Source of the DNA: JBCDCU01 sp039180865
GTDB taxonomy: Bacteria > Pseudomonadota > Alphaproteobacteria > Rhizobiales > JACESI01
Direction: 5' to 3'
Assembly (NCBI GenBank): GCA_039180865.1
Contig: JBCDCZ010000011.1
Coordinates: forward strand, 1 to 32,746
DNA: 32,746 nucleotides
Shown piece by piece: positions 15,436-23,799 of the stretch. A model generated the notes under the pieces. The model was given only the letters and a program-made list of their open reading frames with translations. It made no database searches and had not been told where the DNA came from. The position numbers and the translations under genes were made by a program. Every line of letters starts with the position of its first letter. Within the stretch, counting starts at the first letter, position 1.

Positions 15436-16407
15436 TTACGGCATATCGTCTTCTACATAGGTATGAACAATCTCGTCAAAAACGTTTTCGCCGACGAATC
15501 CAAGCTTTAACGCCTGATCAGCGTCAAATGCACGCGGCCAGCCAAGCACGATATCCATTATCGCGGGTTCCAGACGGTCTTCTACAAAGGCGAGAGCTTT
15601 CGGTCCAGCGACCTGTTCAAGCGCTTCAAGCATTTCACTGACGCTTGCCGAACAGCCTGGAAGATTGATTGTTCGTTCGAAGCCAACATCATCGAGGTTT
15701 GCGAAAACCGCATGGGCCAGATTTTTAACGGCTGCGCGCGGGCTCTGGAACCAGTGCCGCATTTCCCGTGGCACCGGGACATAGGCCATCTCCCCGTTCA
15801 AAGGCTCACGAATGATGGATGAATAGAAGCTGGACGCCGCCTTGTTCGGTGCTCCCGGGCGCACGGAAATGGTCGGAAGCCGAAGCGACACGCCATCAAC
15901 AAAACCTTTTCGATGATAGTCAGCCACCAGCAATTCGCCGATCGCCTTTTGCGCGCCATAGCTTGAGCGTGGTGTCAGGCGCTGGTCATCGCCGATCAGA
16001 TCGGGGAGCGGCGGACCAAAAACGGCGAGCGACGACGAAAACACAAAGCGCGGGCGATAGCTCTCGCCGCCGACTGTGGCTGCATGGCGCGCGCGTACCG
16101 CCTCAAGCAATGCGCGTGTCCCATCAACATTGACACGGTAGCCCTTCTCAAAATCCGCTTCCGCTTCACCGGAAACGATTGCCGCGAGATGGACGATCGC
16201 TGAGGGCTGGCCTTCCAGGAGGCTATCCGCGGACTGCGGATCGGAGAGATCCAGTCCATAAGATTGTGTTTTGGCTTCAAAACTGCTGGGGGGATCGGGC
16301 GGCGTGAGGTCGGCGAGCGTGAGCCCATCCACGCGCGGGTCTTCGGAGAGCCGGGCGGCCAGTTTCCGGCCAAGCATTCCACCGGCGCCGGTAATCAAGA
16401 TATGCAT
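15436..16407 (-). CDS. denD: NAD-dependent epimerase/dehydratase family protein, D-erythronate dehydrogenase-like
   Basis: This 323-residue short-chain dehydrogenase has the extended-SDR dinucleotide motif G-A-G-G-M-L-G at residues 7-13 and the catalytic S-S-S with Y150-x3-K154. Segments R-L-P-T-I-S-V-R-P-G and N-K-A-A-S-S-F-Y-S-S-I-I-R-E-P-L match DenD, which oxidises D-erythronate to 2-keto-D-erythronate using NAD. The usual partners of that pathway (DenK/OtnK kinase, OtnC aldolase, OtnI) are not here. Instead it starts 6 bases after a PEP-mutase-like gene. The family is clear; the exact substrate is inferred and could be another sugar acid. Confidence 0.75.
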   Translation of the reverse strand: MHILITGAGGMLGRKLAARLSEDPRVDGLTLADLTPPDPPSSFEAKTQSYGLDLSDPQSADSLLEGQPSAIVHLAAIVSGEAEADFEKGYRVNVDGTRALLEAVRARHAATVGGESYRPRFVFSSSLAVFGPPLPDLIGDDQRLTPRSSYGAQKAIGELLVADYHRKGFVDGVSLRLPTISVRPGAPNKAASSFYSSIIREPLNGEMAYVPVPREMRHWFQSPRAAVKNLAHAVFANLDDVGFERTINLPGCSASVSEMLEALEQVAGPKALAFVEDRLEPAIMDIVLGWPRAFDADQALKLGFVGENVFDEIVHTYVEDDMP

Positions 16408-16413
16408 GAAAGT

Positions 16414-17262
16414 CTAGCCTTCGAGCGCAGCGATACCTGCTTTGCGCGCCTTGTGGATCGACCGGCCTGCCGACAATCCCGCGAGCGCGGAGAAATCGCC
16501 CTCGGCAAACATGGCAGATGCGGCATTGAAGAATGCTTCCTGTGCGGCGTTGAAAAGCCCACCACCGATACTGACCCGCTTAGCACCTGCATTGGAAAGT
16601 TCATCAAGACTGGCTTCCGCAAGCTTGCCATAGGCGAGCGCATTGACGGGTTTCGAGACGCTTGAGGTTACGGTTTTCAAGGCGTCGAGATCCAGAAGGA
16701 GCGGTGCATAGAGAACATCGGCACCAGCCTCTTCAAATGCCCTTAGGCGTCGGATTGCTTCATCAACATCATAAGCACCGATCATCACACCATCGGCCCG
16801 GGCGCAAAACTGAAACGGGAAACCCGCCGAACGGACGACTTCGACACCTGCCTTGATCCGCGCGACCGCGCTTTCAAAATCATAAGACGGCGCTTCACGG
16901 TTCATTGTGCTGTCTTCAATCGAACAGCCCGCAAGTCCGACCGCTATTGCTGCGCGGACAGTCTCTGCGACAGCTTCGGGGCCATCGCCATAACCGTTCT
17001 CAAGATCGGCTGACACCGGCAAAGGCGTTGCATGAACAATATCAGCGGCATGGGCGATTGCCTCTTCACGGGTAACGCCGCCGGACGAATCGAATTTTCC
17101 AAGCGTGAAAGCATGACCGGCACTTGTTGTTGCAAGCGCTTTCGCTCCAAGTCCGGTCAGCATTTGTGCCCCTCCCACATCCCAGGGATTGGGCAGGATA
17201 AACGCCGCCTCCTGTTCGTGGAGCGCCTTGAAGATTTCAGCCTTTTCCGCTTGGCTCGGCAT
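16414..17262 (-). CDS. Isocitrate lyase/PEP mutase superfamily protein (PF13714-like)
   Basis: This 282-residue TIM-barrel protein starts behind AAAGGAGG. It has P-N-P-W-D-V-G near residue 24, A-L-A-T-T-S-A-G at about 42, metal-binding D-L-E-N-G-Y-G-D at about 86 and S-I-E-D-S-T at about 115. These place it in the PEP mutase/isocitrate lyase superfamily. The K-K-C-G-H catalytic loop of isocitrate and methylisocitrate lyases is missing, and the region after S-I-E-D is shortened. It is therefore not a standard lyase. Such proteins are often annotated as carboxyvinyl-carboxyphosphonate mutase or oxaloacetate decarboxylase without proof. It is probably co-transcribed with the denD-like gene. Confidence 0.8.
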   Translation of the reverse strand: MPSQAEKAEIFKALHEQEAAFILPNPWDVGGAQMLTGLGAKALATTSAGHAFTLGKFDSSGGVTREEAIAHAADIVHATPLPVSADLENGYGDGPEAVAETVRAAIAVGLAGCSIEDSTMNREAPSYDFESAVARIKAGVEVVRSAGFPFQFCARADGVMIGAYDVDEAIRRLRAFEEAGADVLYAPLLLDLDALKTVTSSVSKPVNALAYGKLAEASLDELSNAGAKRVSIGGGLFNAAQEAFFNAASAMFAEGDFSALAGLSAGRSIHKARKAGIAALEG

Positions 17263-17288
17263 GGTGAAAGATCCTCCTTTTGCGATGA

Positions 17289-17300
17289 TCGAAGCTTCGA
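17289..17300. promoter_or_regulatory. 12-base perfect palindrome between acyl-CoA synthetase and PEP-mutase-like genes
   Basis: TCGAAGCTTCGA is perfectly self-complementary and lies 6 bases after the acyl-CoA synthetase stop and 26 bases before the next start. It could be an operator half, and it shares the outer TCGAA/TTCGA with the larger palindrome at 18965-18984. It contains a HindIII site and may be chance. Confidence 0.25.
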
Positions 17301-17306
17301 AAACGG

Positions 17307-18938
17307 TCAGTCGAACTTCGCGCGCAATTCAAACTTCTGGATCTTGCCTGTCGCCGTCTTCGGCAATTCCTCGAAGTACACCGATTTCGGGCATTTGAAG
17401 CCCGCGAGGTGCTCACGGCAAAACGCGATGATTTCCGCTTCCGTTGCCTCTTCACCGGGCTTCAATTCGATAAAAGCAGCCGGTGTTTCGCCCCATTTTT
17501 CATCGGGTTTCGCAACAACCGCCGCTAGAAGCACCTTCGGATGACGGGCGAGGATACCCTCCACTTCGACGGATGAAATGTTCTCACCGCCTGAAATGAT
17601 GATGTCCTTCAATCGGTCTTTGATCTGTACGTAACCGTTTGGATGGATGACCGCGAGATCTCCGGAATGGAAGTATCCGCCCTCGAAAGCCTTTTCCGTC
17701 GCCTTCTCGTTTTTCAGATACCCCTTCATCACGCAGTTTCCGCGGAGCACGATTTCGCCGATTGTTTCACCATCGCGCGGAACGGGCATACCGGTTTGCG
17801 GATCGACAACGCTGACAGGCTCCGTGTGCGGCATGGCAACACCTTGCCGCGCGCGAAGGGTTGCCTGCTCGCCATCGTCAAGCTCATCCCACTCATCCTG
17901 CCAGGCGCATTGCGTGACATGCCCATAAGTCTCGGTCAGACCATAGACGTGAGTGACATTGAAGCCGATTGTCTTCACTTTTTCGAGGACGGCTGCCGGG
18001 GGTGGCGCGCCTGCGGTAAATACATTCACCACATGGTCGAACGGCGCGCGCTCTTCTTCCGACGCATTGATGAAAAGCGAGAGCACGATCGGTGCGCCTC
18101 CGAAATGGGTCACCTTGTGCTCTGAGATCAGCTTATACATGTCCTTTGCAACGATGTTGCGGCAGCAGACGATCGTGCCTGCCATTCCGGCGACGAGCCA
18201 AGCATGGCCCCATCCGTTGCAGTGAAACAGCGGCACCACATACATGTAGACCGGGTGCATCGGCACCGGCCAGCCCATGATCGTGCCTGTTGCCATGAGG
18301 TAAGCGCCACGATGATGGTAGACGACACCTTTGGGACGGCCTGTCGATCCCGAGGTGAAATTGAGCGCCATCGCATCCCATTCGTCCTCCGGCCAGAACC
18401 ATTCGAAGTCCGGATCACCGGTCGCAAGGAACTCCTCGTAGGTCATCGCGCCGAGCCGTTCACCGCCCTGGGGAAGGGTATCGACTTCTTCATCGACAAT
18501 ATCGATCACCGGCACGTCTTCTTTGCCGGCAATCTTCAGCGCTTCTTTAACCGTGTCGGAAAACTGTGTGTCAGTGATGATGCACTTTGCTTCACCGAAA
18601 TCGAAAATATACCCGACCGTATCGGCATCGAGCCTGACATTGATCGCGTTGAGAACAGCACCCGCCATATTCACACCGAAATGGGCTTCCACCATCTCCG
18701 GCGTGTTGAGTGCGAGGAAAGAAACGGTATCGCCTGAGCCAATACCCAGCTTGTTCAGCGCGGAGGCAAGGCGCACGCATCGCTCATAGGTTTCGGCCCA
18801 GGTGAAACGCTTGTTGCCATAAATCACCGAGGTGCGATCCGGGTAAACGCCAGCTGTGCGCACAAGAAACGAAATTGGCGTTAAAGGCTGGTAGTTGGCT
18901 TTGGTCTTCGCAAATGCCTCAAAGGCTTCACGGCTCAT
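17307..18938 (-). CDS. Acyl-CoA synthetase (AMP-forming)
   Basis: This 543-residue ANL-superfamily enzyme activates a carboxylic acid to its CoA thioester via an acyl-AMP. It has the P-loop F-T-S-G-S-T-G-R-P-K-G near residue 194, Y-G-L-T-E-T-Y-G, the hinge region Y-F-H-S-G-D-L-A with K-D-R-L-K-D-I-I-I-S-G-G-E-N, and the C-terminal catalytic lysine in K-T-A-T-G-K-I-Q-K. The start has GGGGAG upstream. It belongs to the broad group containing medium-chain and methylmercaptopropionate-CoA ligases; the substrate cannot be fixed from sequence. It sits downstream of the HAD/ECH fusion gene, suggesting an acyl-CoA degradation route. A 20-base palindrome lies in its leader. Confidence 0.85.
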   Translation of the reverse strand: MSREAFEAFAKTKANYQPLTPISFLVRTAGVYPDRTSVIYGNKRFTWAETYERCVRLASALNKLGIGSGDTVSFLALNTPEMVEAHFGVNMAGAVLNAINVRLDADTVGYIFDFGEAKCIITDTQFSDTVKEALKIAGKEDVPVIDIVDEEVDTLPQGGERLGAMTYEEFLATGDPDFEWFWPEDEWDAMALNFTSGSTGRPKGVVYHHRGAYLMATGTIMGWPVPMHPVYMYVVPLFHCNGWGHAWLVAGMAGTIVCCRNIVAKDMYKLISEHKVTHFGGAPIVLSLFINASEEERAPFDHVVNVFTAGAPPPAAVLEKVKTIGFNVTHVYGLTETYGHVTQCAWQDEWDELDDGEQATLRARQGVAMPHTEPVSVVDPQTGMPVPRDGETIGEIVLRGNCVMKGYLKNEKATEKAFEGGYFHSGDLAVIHPNGYVQIKDRLKDIIISGGENISSVEVEGILARHPKVLLAAVVAKPDEKWGETPAAFIELKPGEEATEAEIIAFCREHLAGFKCPKSVYFEELPKTATGKIQKFELRAKFD

Positions 18939-18964
18939 TCGTTACTCCCCATTTCTTCTTATTT

Positions 18965-18984
18965 TCGAACGCCGGGGCGTTCGA
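18965..18984. promoter_or_regulatory. 20-base palindrome upstream of acyl-CoA synthetase gene
   Basis: TCGAACGCC-GG-GGCGTTCGA has 9-base perfect arms separated by two bases and lies 26 bases before the synthetase ATG. The spacing and perfect symmetry suit a repressor operator (for example of the TetR type common in fatty-acid genes). It could also fold as a hairpin in the mRNA, but no U tract follows, so termination is less likely. Confidence 0.45.
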
Positions 18985-19061
18985 CCTCCTCCTCAGTGCG
19001 GCCGGGAGACTGTCCACAGATCCGCGCGTGCGGTCAAGGCCCATAGACCGCTGATGTGCCA

Positions 19062-21371
19062 TCAGTTTCTGAGCGCGCCTTTGCCCGACAACATCGCCTC
19101 GATCCGCGCCTGCGTTTCAGCTGTCCGCCCGAGCGACAGGAAGCTTGACCGTTCAAGATCGAGGAGGTCCTGTTCGCTTGCATCGCGTGCCTCGGTTCCC
19201 TCACCTCCCGTAACAATACGAGCGACCGCGCTTGCGACCGTCACATCGTGCGGCATGAAAAGCCCGTCGTCGCGACCCTTTTCCAGGAAGGCCACCATCT
19301 CGGCATAGACCTCACCGCCGGGCAGATGGAAAACCGGCCGTGCAGGTGGGCGATAATCACGTTCCATCTCATCGATCATGGCAAGAGCACCTTCGACGAG
19401 ACGGTCCCGGTTCATGACTTCACGGTCGCGGTCAGGCAGGAAGTATCCAAGCTTCGCGGCGAGGTGCGGAGACGTTCCGGTCTGACTATAGCCGACCTGG
19501 TTGAATGCACTCCACGCTGCCTTCGTCCAATCGCCGGTCTTCTGATACCAGCGCCAGAAAGTTTCCTTCACACCGCCACCGGAGGGGACAACACCGACCG
19601 TGCATTCGACAAGCCCCATGACGGAATTGGTATGAGCAATCACCTTGTCGCAATGCATGACGACTTCGAAGCCGCCGCCAAGGGCAAGGCCGGACGGTGC
19701 GGCGACAACCGGTACCTTGGCGTATTTCAACGCCAGACAGGCTTTTTGAAAATCATCAAGGAAGGCATCAATACCATCGAAGTCACCCGCCTTCATCGAT
19801 GCGAGGAAATAGTCGAGATTGACCCCTGCGGAAAAGTGCTGTCCGTCATTATGAACAAGGACACCGCGCCCGGGATTTTCTGCCGCCTCGGCGACGATCT
19901 TCATCGTATCGCCGGTAAGCGCATTTGCTTTCGAATGAAACTCGATGAGCCGGATATCGCCGTCGAGCGTGAAAAGGCTTGCTGCCGGATTGGAGCTATC
20001 GGGATAGAGTTCACGCCGCTTCATGTGGAACCGGACAACACCATCCGGCAGATTGACCGGCCGGTAGGTCTGGTCGGCATGGCGGACCATCAAACGCCCG
20101 CCTTTTACGCAATAGGCTTCCGCACCGCCGAGGCTTTCGAGGAACGGGGGAATGTCGAGACCTTCTGCCCGGCAGCGGCTGACGAACGCCTCGACACCAA
20201 AGGCATCGAGCATCTCAAATGGCCCATTGATCCAGTTATAGCCAAGCTTCATCGCGTCATCGATATCCTGCGGTGAGGACGTCACATCGGGGATGAGCGA
20301 GGCTGAATATCTGAGGACACGATTCAGGAAGTTCCAACAAAATAATGCTTGGTTATCAGTGCCTTCCGCAAGATAGCTGAGGCCAAGCTTTTCACCTTCT
20401 ACTGCACGTTCGGGAAGGTCGATCGATCTCTCACGATAGGCACCGGTCTCAAGGTCGATCGCAAGAGCGCTGCCATCTTCATCCGATTTATAAAAGCCGC
20501 CAAGCCCCTTGTTACCGGTGAGCCCCTCGCTGCAAAGCCGATTGATGAGCGCGTTCTCGCCACCGACGTCATGGAAGGGATCACCGTTCGGAAGTATCGA
20601 CCGTAGTGAGCGGACCACGTCGGCCATCAGATCGAGACCAATCAGATCATAGAGGCCAAAAGCGCCCGTCTTCGGGATCCCCATCGGGCGCCCCATTAGA
20701 GCGTCAGCCTCCTCGATGGTGAGGCCAAGTTTCGTCGCCTCGTCGATTGCGACCTGGAGTGCGAAGACGCCAACGCGGTTTCCAAGAAAGCCTGGCGTGT
20801 CGGCGCATTGCACGACGCCCTTGCCGAGAACCCGGTCCATGAAGTCGGCCGCGCGTGCCATCACTTCCGTTGCGGTATGCTCGCCGCGTACCAGTTCCAG
20901 AAGCCGCATGTAACGGACGGGATTGAAGAAGTGCGTGATGCAGAAGCGCTGCTGGAAGCTCTCGCTCATTTCCGCGACAAGAAGCCGGATCGGGATGGTC
21001 GATGTGTTCGACGATATGATCGCATCCGCCTTCAGGAGCGGTTCCAGGCGACGGTAGAGATCGCGCTTGATATCGAGGCGCTCAACAATCGCCTCCACCA
21101 CCCAATCGCAATCGGAAACCTTATCGAGATTGTCATCTATATTGCCGGTCTCGATGAGATCCAGCACACCCTTATGGACAAGTGCCGGCGGGTCGGATTT
21201 TTTCAGGCGATCCAGCGCGCGATTGGCGACCGCGTTCGGGTCGTCGCCCTCGCTCTTGATGTCGAGGAGGACCACCGGATAACCTGCATTGGCGACCTGC
21301 CCTGCAATTCCGCTTCCCATCGTTCCTGCGCCGATCACGCAGACCTTTTTGATATTGCTCGTCCCGACCAC
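19062..21371 (-). CDS. Fused 3-hydroxyacyl-CoA dehydrogenase / enoyl-CoA hydratase
   Basis: This 769-residue bifunctional beta-oxidation enzyme has its dehydrogenase half first. The NAD-binding motif G-A-G-T-M-G is at residues 14-19, S-S-N-T-S-T follows, then the catalytic histidine in T-H-F-F-N-P, and D-T-P-G-F-L-G-N-R later. A crotonase domain occupies about residues 490-690, with H-F-S-A-G-V-N-L, G-G-G-F-E and G-L-V-E-x4-G-V-V-P-S-G-G-G; both expected glutamates are present. This order is FadN-like and opposite to E. coli FadB. The start is a GTG behind AAGGGAGGG. It would hydrate enoyl-CoA and oxidise 3-hydroxyacyl-CoA. No thiolase or acyl-CoA dehydrogenase is adjacent. Confidence 0.92.
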   Translation of the reverse strand: MVGTSNIKKVCVIGAGTMGSGIAGQVANAGYPVVLLDIKSEGDDPNAVANRALDRLKKSDPPALVHKGVLDLIETGNIDDNLDKVSDCDWVVEAIVERLDIKRDLYRRLEPLLKADAIISSNTSTIPIRLLVAEMSESFQQRFCITHFFNPVRYMRLLELVRGEHTATEVMARAADFMDRVLGKGVVQCADTPGFLGNRVGVFALQVAIDEATKLGLTIEEADALMGRPMGIPKTGAFGLYDLIGLDLMADVVRSLRSILPNGDPFHDVGGENALINRLCSEGLTGNKGLGGFYKSDEDGSALAIDLETGAYRERSIDLPERAVEGEKLGLSYLAEGTDNQALFCWNFLNRVLRYSASLIPDVTSSPQDIDDAMKLGYNWINGPFEMLDAFGVEAFVSRCRAEGLDIPPFLESLGGAEAYCVKGGRLMVRHADQTYRPVNLPDGVVRFHMKRRELYPDSSNPAASLFTLDGDIRLIEFHSKANALTGDTMKIVAEAAENPGRGVLVHNDGQHFSAGVNLDYFLASMKAGDFDGIDAFLDDFQKACLALKYAKVPVVAAPSGLALGGGFEVVMHCDKVIAHTNSVMGLVECTVGVVPSGGGVKETFWRWYQKTGDWTKAAWSAFNQVGYSQTGTSPHLAAKLGYFLPDRDREVMNRDRLVEGALAMIDEMERDYRPPARPVFHLPGGEVYAEMVAFLEKGRDDGLFMPHDVTVASAVARIVTGGEGTEARDASEQDLLDLERSSFLSLGRTAETQARIEAMLSGKGALRN

Positions 21372-21512
21372 TTTCGCCCTCCCTTATACGGCGCCGAATT
21401 ATCGGCACGCTTTCCTACAGATGGGAGCGCGGAGGAGCAAGTCTGGATTGCCAGGATTAGGGTTCCGGAACACGAAAACTCTTTGAGCTTTTGCCCGTAG
21501 ATTGAACCGACC

Positions 21513-22313
21513 TTATGCGACCCGCCCGAGAAAGCCTCTTAGCGCCTCATTCACTTCGCGCGGGTTTTCCGGCGGAAGCATATGCCCCGCCCCTTTGATC
21601 GTGACTGTCTCGCTGTCTTTTAAAGCACCCGCTAATTTGAGCCCGGCCTTGAGCGGAGTCATCTTATCCTTCTCGGCAAGAACGCAGAGGCTTGGACAGG
21701 CAATACCTGCTGCCGCATCCAGCCCTTCTGAATAGGCGTTGCAGGCCTGAAGATCGGCGGACAGCGCGCCCTCGGGATTGTTCATCATCAGCTGCGTGCC
21801 AGCACCAATGTGAGATGCTCCGGGTACGGTATTGTCGAATTTGTGGCCAAGATTGCCGGACCCCCATGCCATCATGGCATTGATCGCTTTCGATTGGTCT
21901 GTCGCAGCCTTGTTCAAGAGATAATCGTTGACCGGGATCGCAGCGCCGCTCGCAAGCACAATCAGGCTTTCGATCTGATCCGGATATTTTCGGCCGAATT
22001 CAAGAGCCACCAGCGCCCCCTGGCTGTGACCGGCAATATGCGCCTTTTCAATACCGAGATGATCCATCGCGGATTTCACCCAATCCGCCATATCGCCGAT
22101 CGTGGAAAGCGGTTCCCCGCCGGAAAGTCCATGGCCGGGGAAATCGGGTGCGAGCACGTTAAAGCCGTCATAGGCGAAGACGCGCACTTGCTGCGAAAAG
22201 CTCACATGGCTCTGCCCTGAACCGTGCAGGAAGATCAGATGAGGACGGCCTTCCTTGTGAGCCCGCCCCCCGGTTGATGCGTAGGTCTCGTCACCATTCA
22301 ACTCAAAACGCAT
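21513..22313 (-). CDS. Alpha/beta hydrolase
   Basis: This 266-residue alpha/beta-hydrolase-fold protein has the oxyanion segment F-L-H-G-S-G-Q at about 28, P-D-F-P-G-H-G at about 56, the nucleophile elbow G-H-S97-Q-G, the acid in A-E-K-D-K-M-T and H244 in G-A-G-H-M-L-P-P-E. The triad is complete. There is no signal peptide. Its ATG overlaps the metY stop by one base (TAATG), so it is translated from the same message as metY. The substrate is unknown; it could be an ester or thioester made in the neighbouring pathway. Confidence 0.85.
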   Translation of the reverse strand: MRFELNGDETYASTGGRAHKEGRPHLIFLHGSGQSHVSFSQQVRVFAYDGFNVLAPDFPGHGLSGGEPLSTIGDMADWVKSAMDHLGIEKAHIAGHSQGALVALEFGRKYPDQIESLIVLASGAAIPVNDYLLNKAATDQSKAINAMMAWGSGNLGHKFDNTVPGASHIGAGTQLMMNNPEGALSADLQACNAYSEGLDAAAGIACPSLCVLAEKDKMTPLKAGLKLAGALKDSETVTIKGAGHMLPPENPREVNEALRGFLGRVA

Positions 22314-23650
22314 TATTCCGCAGCCTCTTTCATCGCTTTTTTCTCGGCAACCTTGCGGGCAGCCCTGAGACCCTTTTCGAAGTCGGCCTTAAGGTCGTCG
22401 AAATCCTCAAGTCCGACGGAGAGGCGGATCATATCTTCGGTGAGCCCACCCGCTTTCATATCGTCCTCGGAGATATGGCTATGGGTGGTCGATGCCGGAT
22501 GAATAACGAGCGTCTTTGCATCGCCCACATTGGCAAGGTGTGAGGCGAGTTCGACATTTTCGATGAAGGCCGCTCCGCCCTCGCGTCCACCCGCAACACC
22601 AAAAACGATCACCGAACTCGCACCTTTCGGGAGGATCCGTTTAGCGAGCTGATGGTCTGGATGATCTTCAAGATGCGGATGACGCACCCAGGTAACATCC
22701 GGACGATTTGTCAAAAACTCCAGCATGTGATCTGTGTTTTTGATGTGCCGTTCCATGCGAAGCGGCAGGGTCTCAATCCCCTGCAGAAGATAAAAAGCGT
22801 TCTGCGGTGCGAGTGCTGGACCGAAATTGTACATACCTTCGGCGCGCACCCGCATAGTCAGGGCAAGCGGTCCGAATTCTTCCCAGAAAACAATATCTTC
22901 AAGCGCGTAGTGGGGGGCGGCGAGCGTCGGGAATTTGAGATTGCCATCAGCATCTTTGACACCCCAGTTGAAATTGCCGCCATCGACGATGACACCGCCG
23001 ATTGCAAGCCCGTGGCCGCCAAGCCACTTCGTGACCGAATGGATAACGATGTTCGCGCCGTTCTCAAGCGGCTTGAAAAGATACGGCGTGGTGAAGGTGT
23101 TATCGACCATGACCGGGATGTCATGCGCACGGGCAATCTCTCCGACAGCCGGAAGATCAAGGATGTTGAGACCCGGATTTCCGACAATTTCTCCGAAAAT
23201 CAGTTTGGTGTTCGGGCGGATCGCTGCCTTCAGCGCATCGAGGTCATTTGCCGGAACGAATGTTGTCTCAACACCGAAGCGCGGCAAGGTGTTCTTTAGA
23301 AGATTTATGTTCGCGCCATAGAGCTGCGCCGTCGAGACGATGTGGTCGCCTGCGCTCACCAAGCACATAACAGCTGTTGAAAGGGCTGCCATGCCTGAAG
23401 ATGTGGCCGTTGCGGCTGCTGCGCCGTCGAGCGCGGCAAGGCGCTGCTCCAGAACGGCAACGGTCGGATTCGAGATGCGCGAATAAAGGTGCCCACCTTC
23501 CTCCATGTTGTAGAGCGCTGCCGCATGGCGTGCATCCTTGAACACATAGGAGGTCGTTTGGTGGATCGGAACCGCACGGGATCCGTGATCGCTGTCTGGC
23601 ACATGGCCTGCGTGCAGGCTCAACGTGTCGAACTTATAGAAATCGCTCAT
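22313..23650 (-). CDS. metY: O-acetylhomoserine sulfhydrylase (MetY type)
   Basis: This 445-residue PLP-dependent enzyme belongs to the Cys/Met metabolism family. Features are the N-terminal F-D-T-L-S-L-H-A-G-H, Y-S-R-I-S-N-P-T near residue 56, D-N-T-F-T-T-P-Y at about 183 and the PLP lysine K208 in S-V-T-K-W-L-G-G-H-G. Length and the H-A-G-H start match O-acetylhomoserine aminocarboxypropyltransferases, which make homocysteine from O-acetylhomoserine and sulfide and can also use methanethiol to make methionine. MetZ (O-succinylhomoserine) is the alternative. Strong ribosome site GGGAGGAG. The C-terminus is lysine/alanine-rich. The leader has two stem-loops, and the gene overlaps the hydrolase gene. 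Confidence 0.88.
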   Translation of the reverse strand: MSDFYKFDTLSLHAGHVPDSDHGSRAVPIHQTTSYVFKDARHAAALYNMEEGGHLYSRISNPTVAVLEQRLAALDGAAAATATSSGMAALSTAVMCLVSAGDHIVSTAQLYGANINLLKNTLPRFGVETTFVPANDLDALKAAIRPNTKLIFGEIVGNPGLNILDLPAVGEIARAHDIPVMVDNTFTTPYLFKPLENGANIVIHSVTKWLGGHGLAIGGVIVDGGNFNWGVKDADGNLKFPTLAAPHYALEDIVFWEEFGPLALTMRVRAEGMYNFGPALAPQNAFYLLQGIETLPLRMERHIKNTDHMLEFLTNRPDVTWVRHPHLEDHPDHQLAKRILPKGASSVIVFGVAGGREGGAAFIENVELASHLANVGDAKTLVIHPASTTHSHISEDDMKAGGLTEDMIRLSVGLEDFDDLKADFEKGLRAARKVAEKKAMKEAAE

Positions 23651-23662
23651 GCCTCTCCTCCC

Positions 23663-23740
23663 GCGTGCCGCCTGTGCATTGCACGCTTCGCCCTAGGGTG
23701 CCGACCGATCTCCCTCGACCAGCACACACCCTTCTAGGCG
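23663..23740 (-). promoter_or_regulatory. Structured 5' leader of metY (two predicted stem-loops)
   Basis: By eye, the minus-strand RNA can form a 6-bp stem GCGTGC/GCACGC (arms 23681-23686 and 23663-23668) directly abutting the metY ribosome site at 23651-23662. Upstream of it is a longer bulged stem with arms 23689-23700 and 23727-23740, about 11 pairs. This could control translation. I do not recognise a SAM-II or other known riboswitch core. Confidence 0.3.
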
Positions 23741-23799
23741 CTCTCTGACGCCGAGAGAAGCAAAAAAGACATCGGAGGGCGTTGCTGGCAGCCGCAATC

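Noticed and set aside
19248..20276. 342-residue open frame on the + strand
   Set aside because: It lies wholly antisense within the dehydrogenase/hydratase gene, which has full motifs. The translation has no recognisable family and is rich in H, R and C as expected for a shadow frame.
19062..21371. E. coli-type fadB
   Set aside because: The domain order is reversed: dehydrogenase first, hydratase last.
23762..23767. Run of six A (T6 on the minus strand) after the DmdA-like gene as an intrinsic terminator
   Set aside because: No convincing stem could be paired directly upstream of the T run.
23651..23799. SAM-II riboswitch upstream of metY
   Set aside because: The conserved SAM-II core is not recognisable in the leader, so I report only generic stem-loops.
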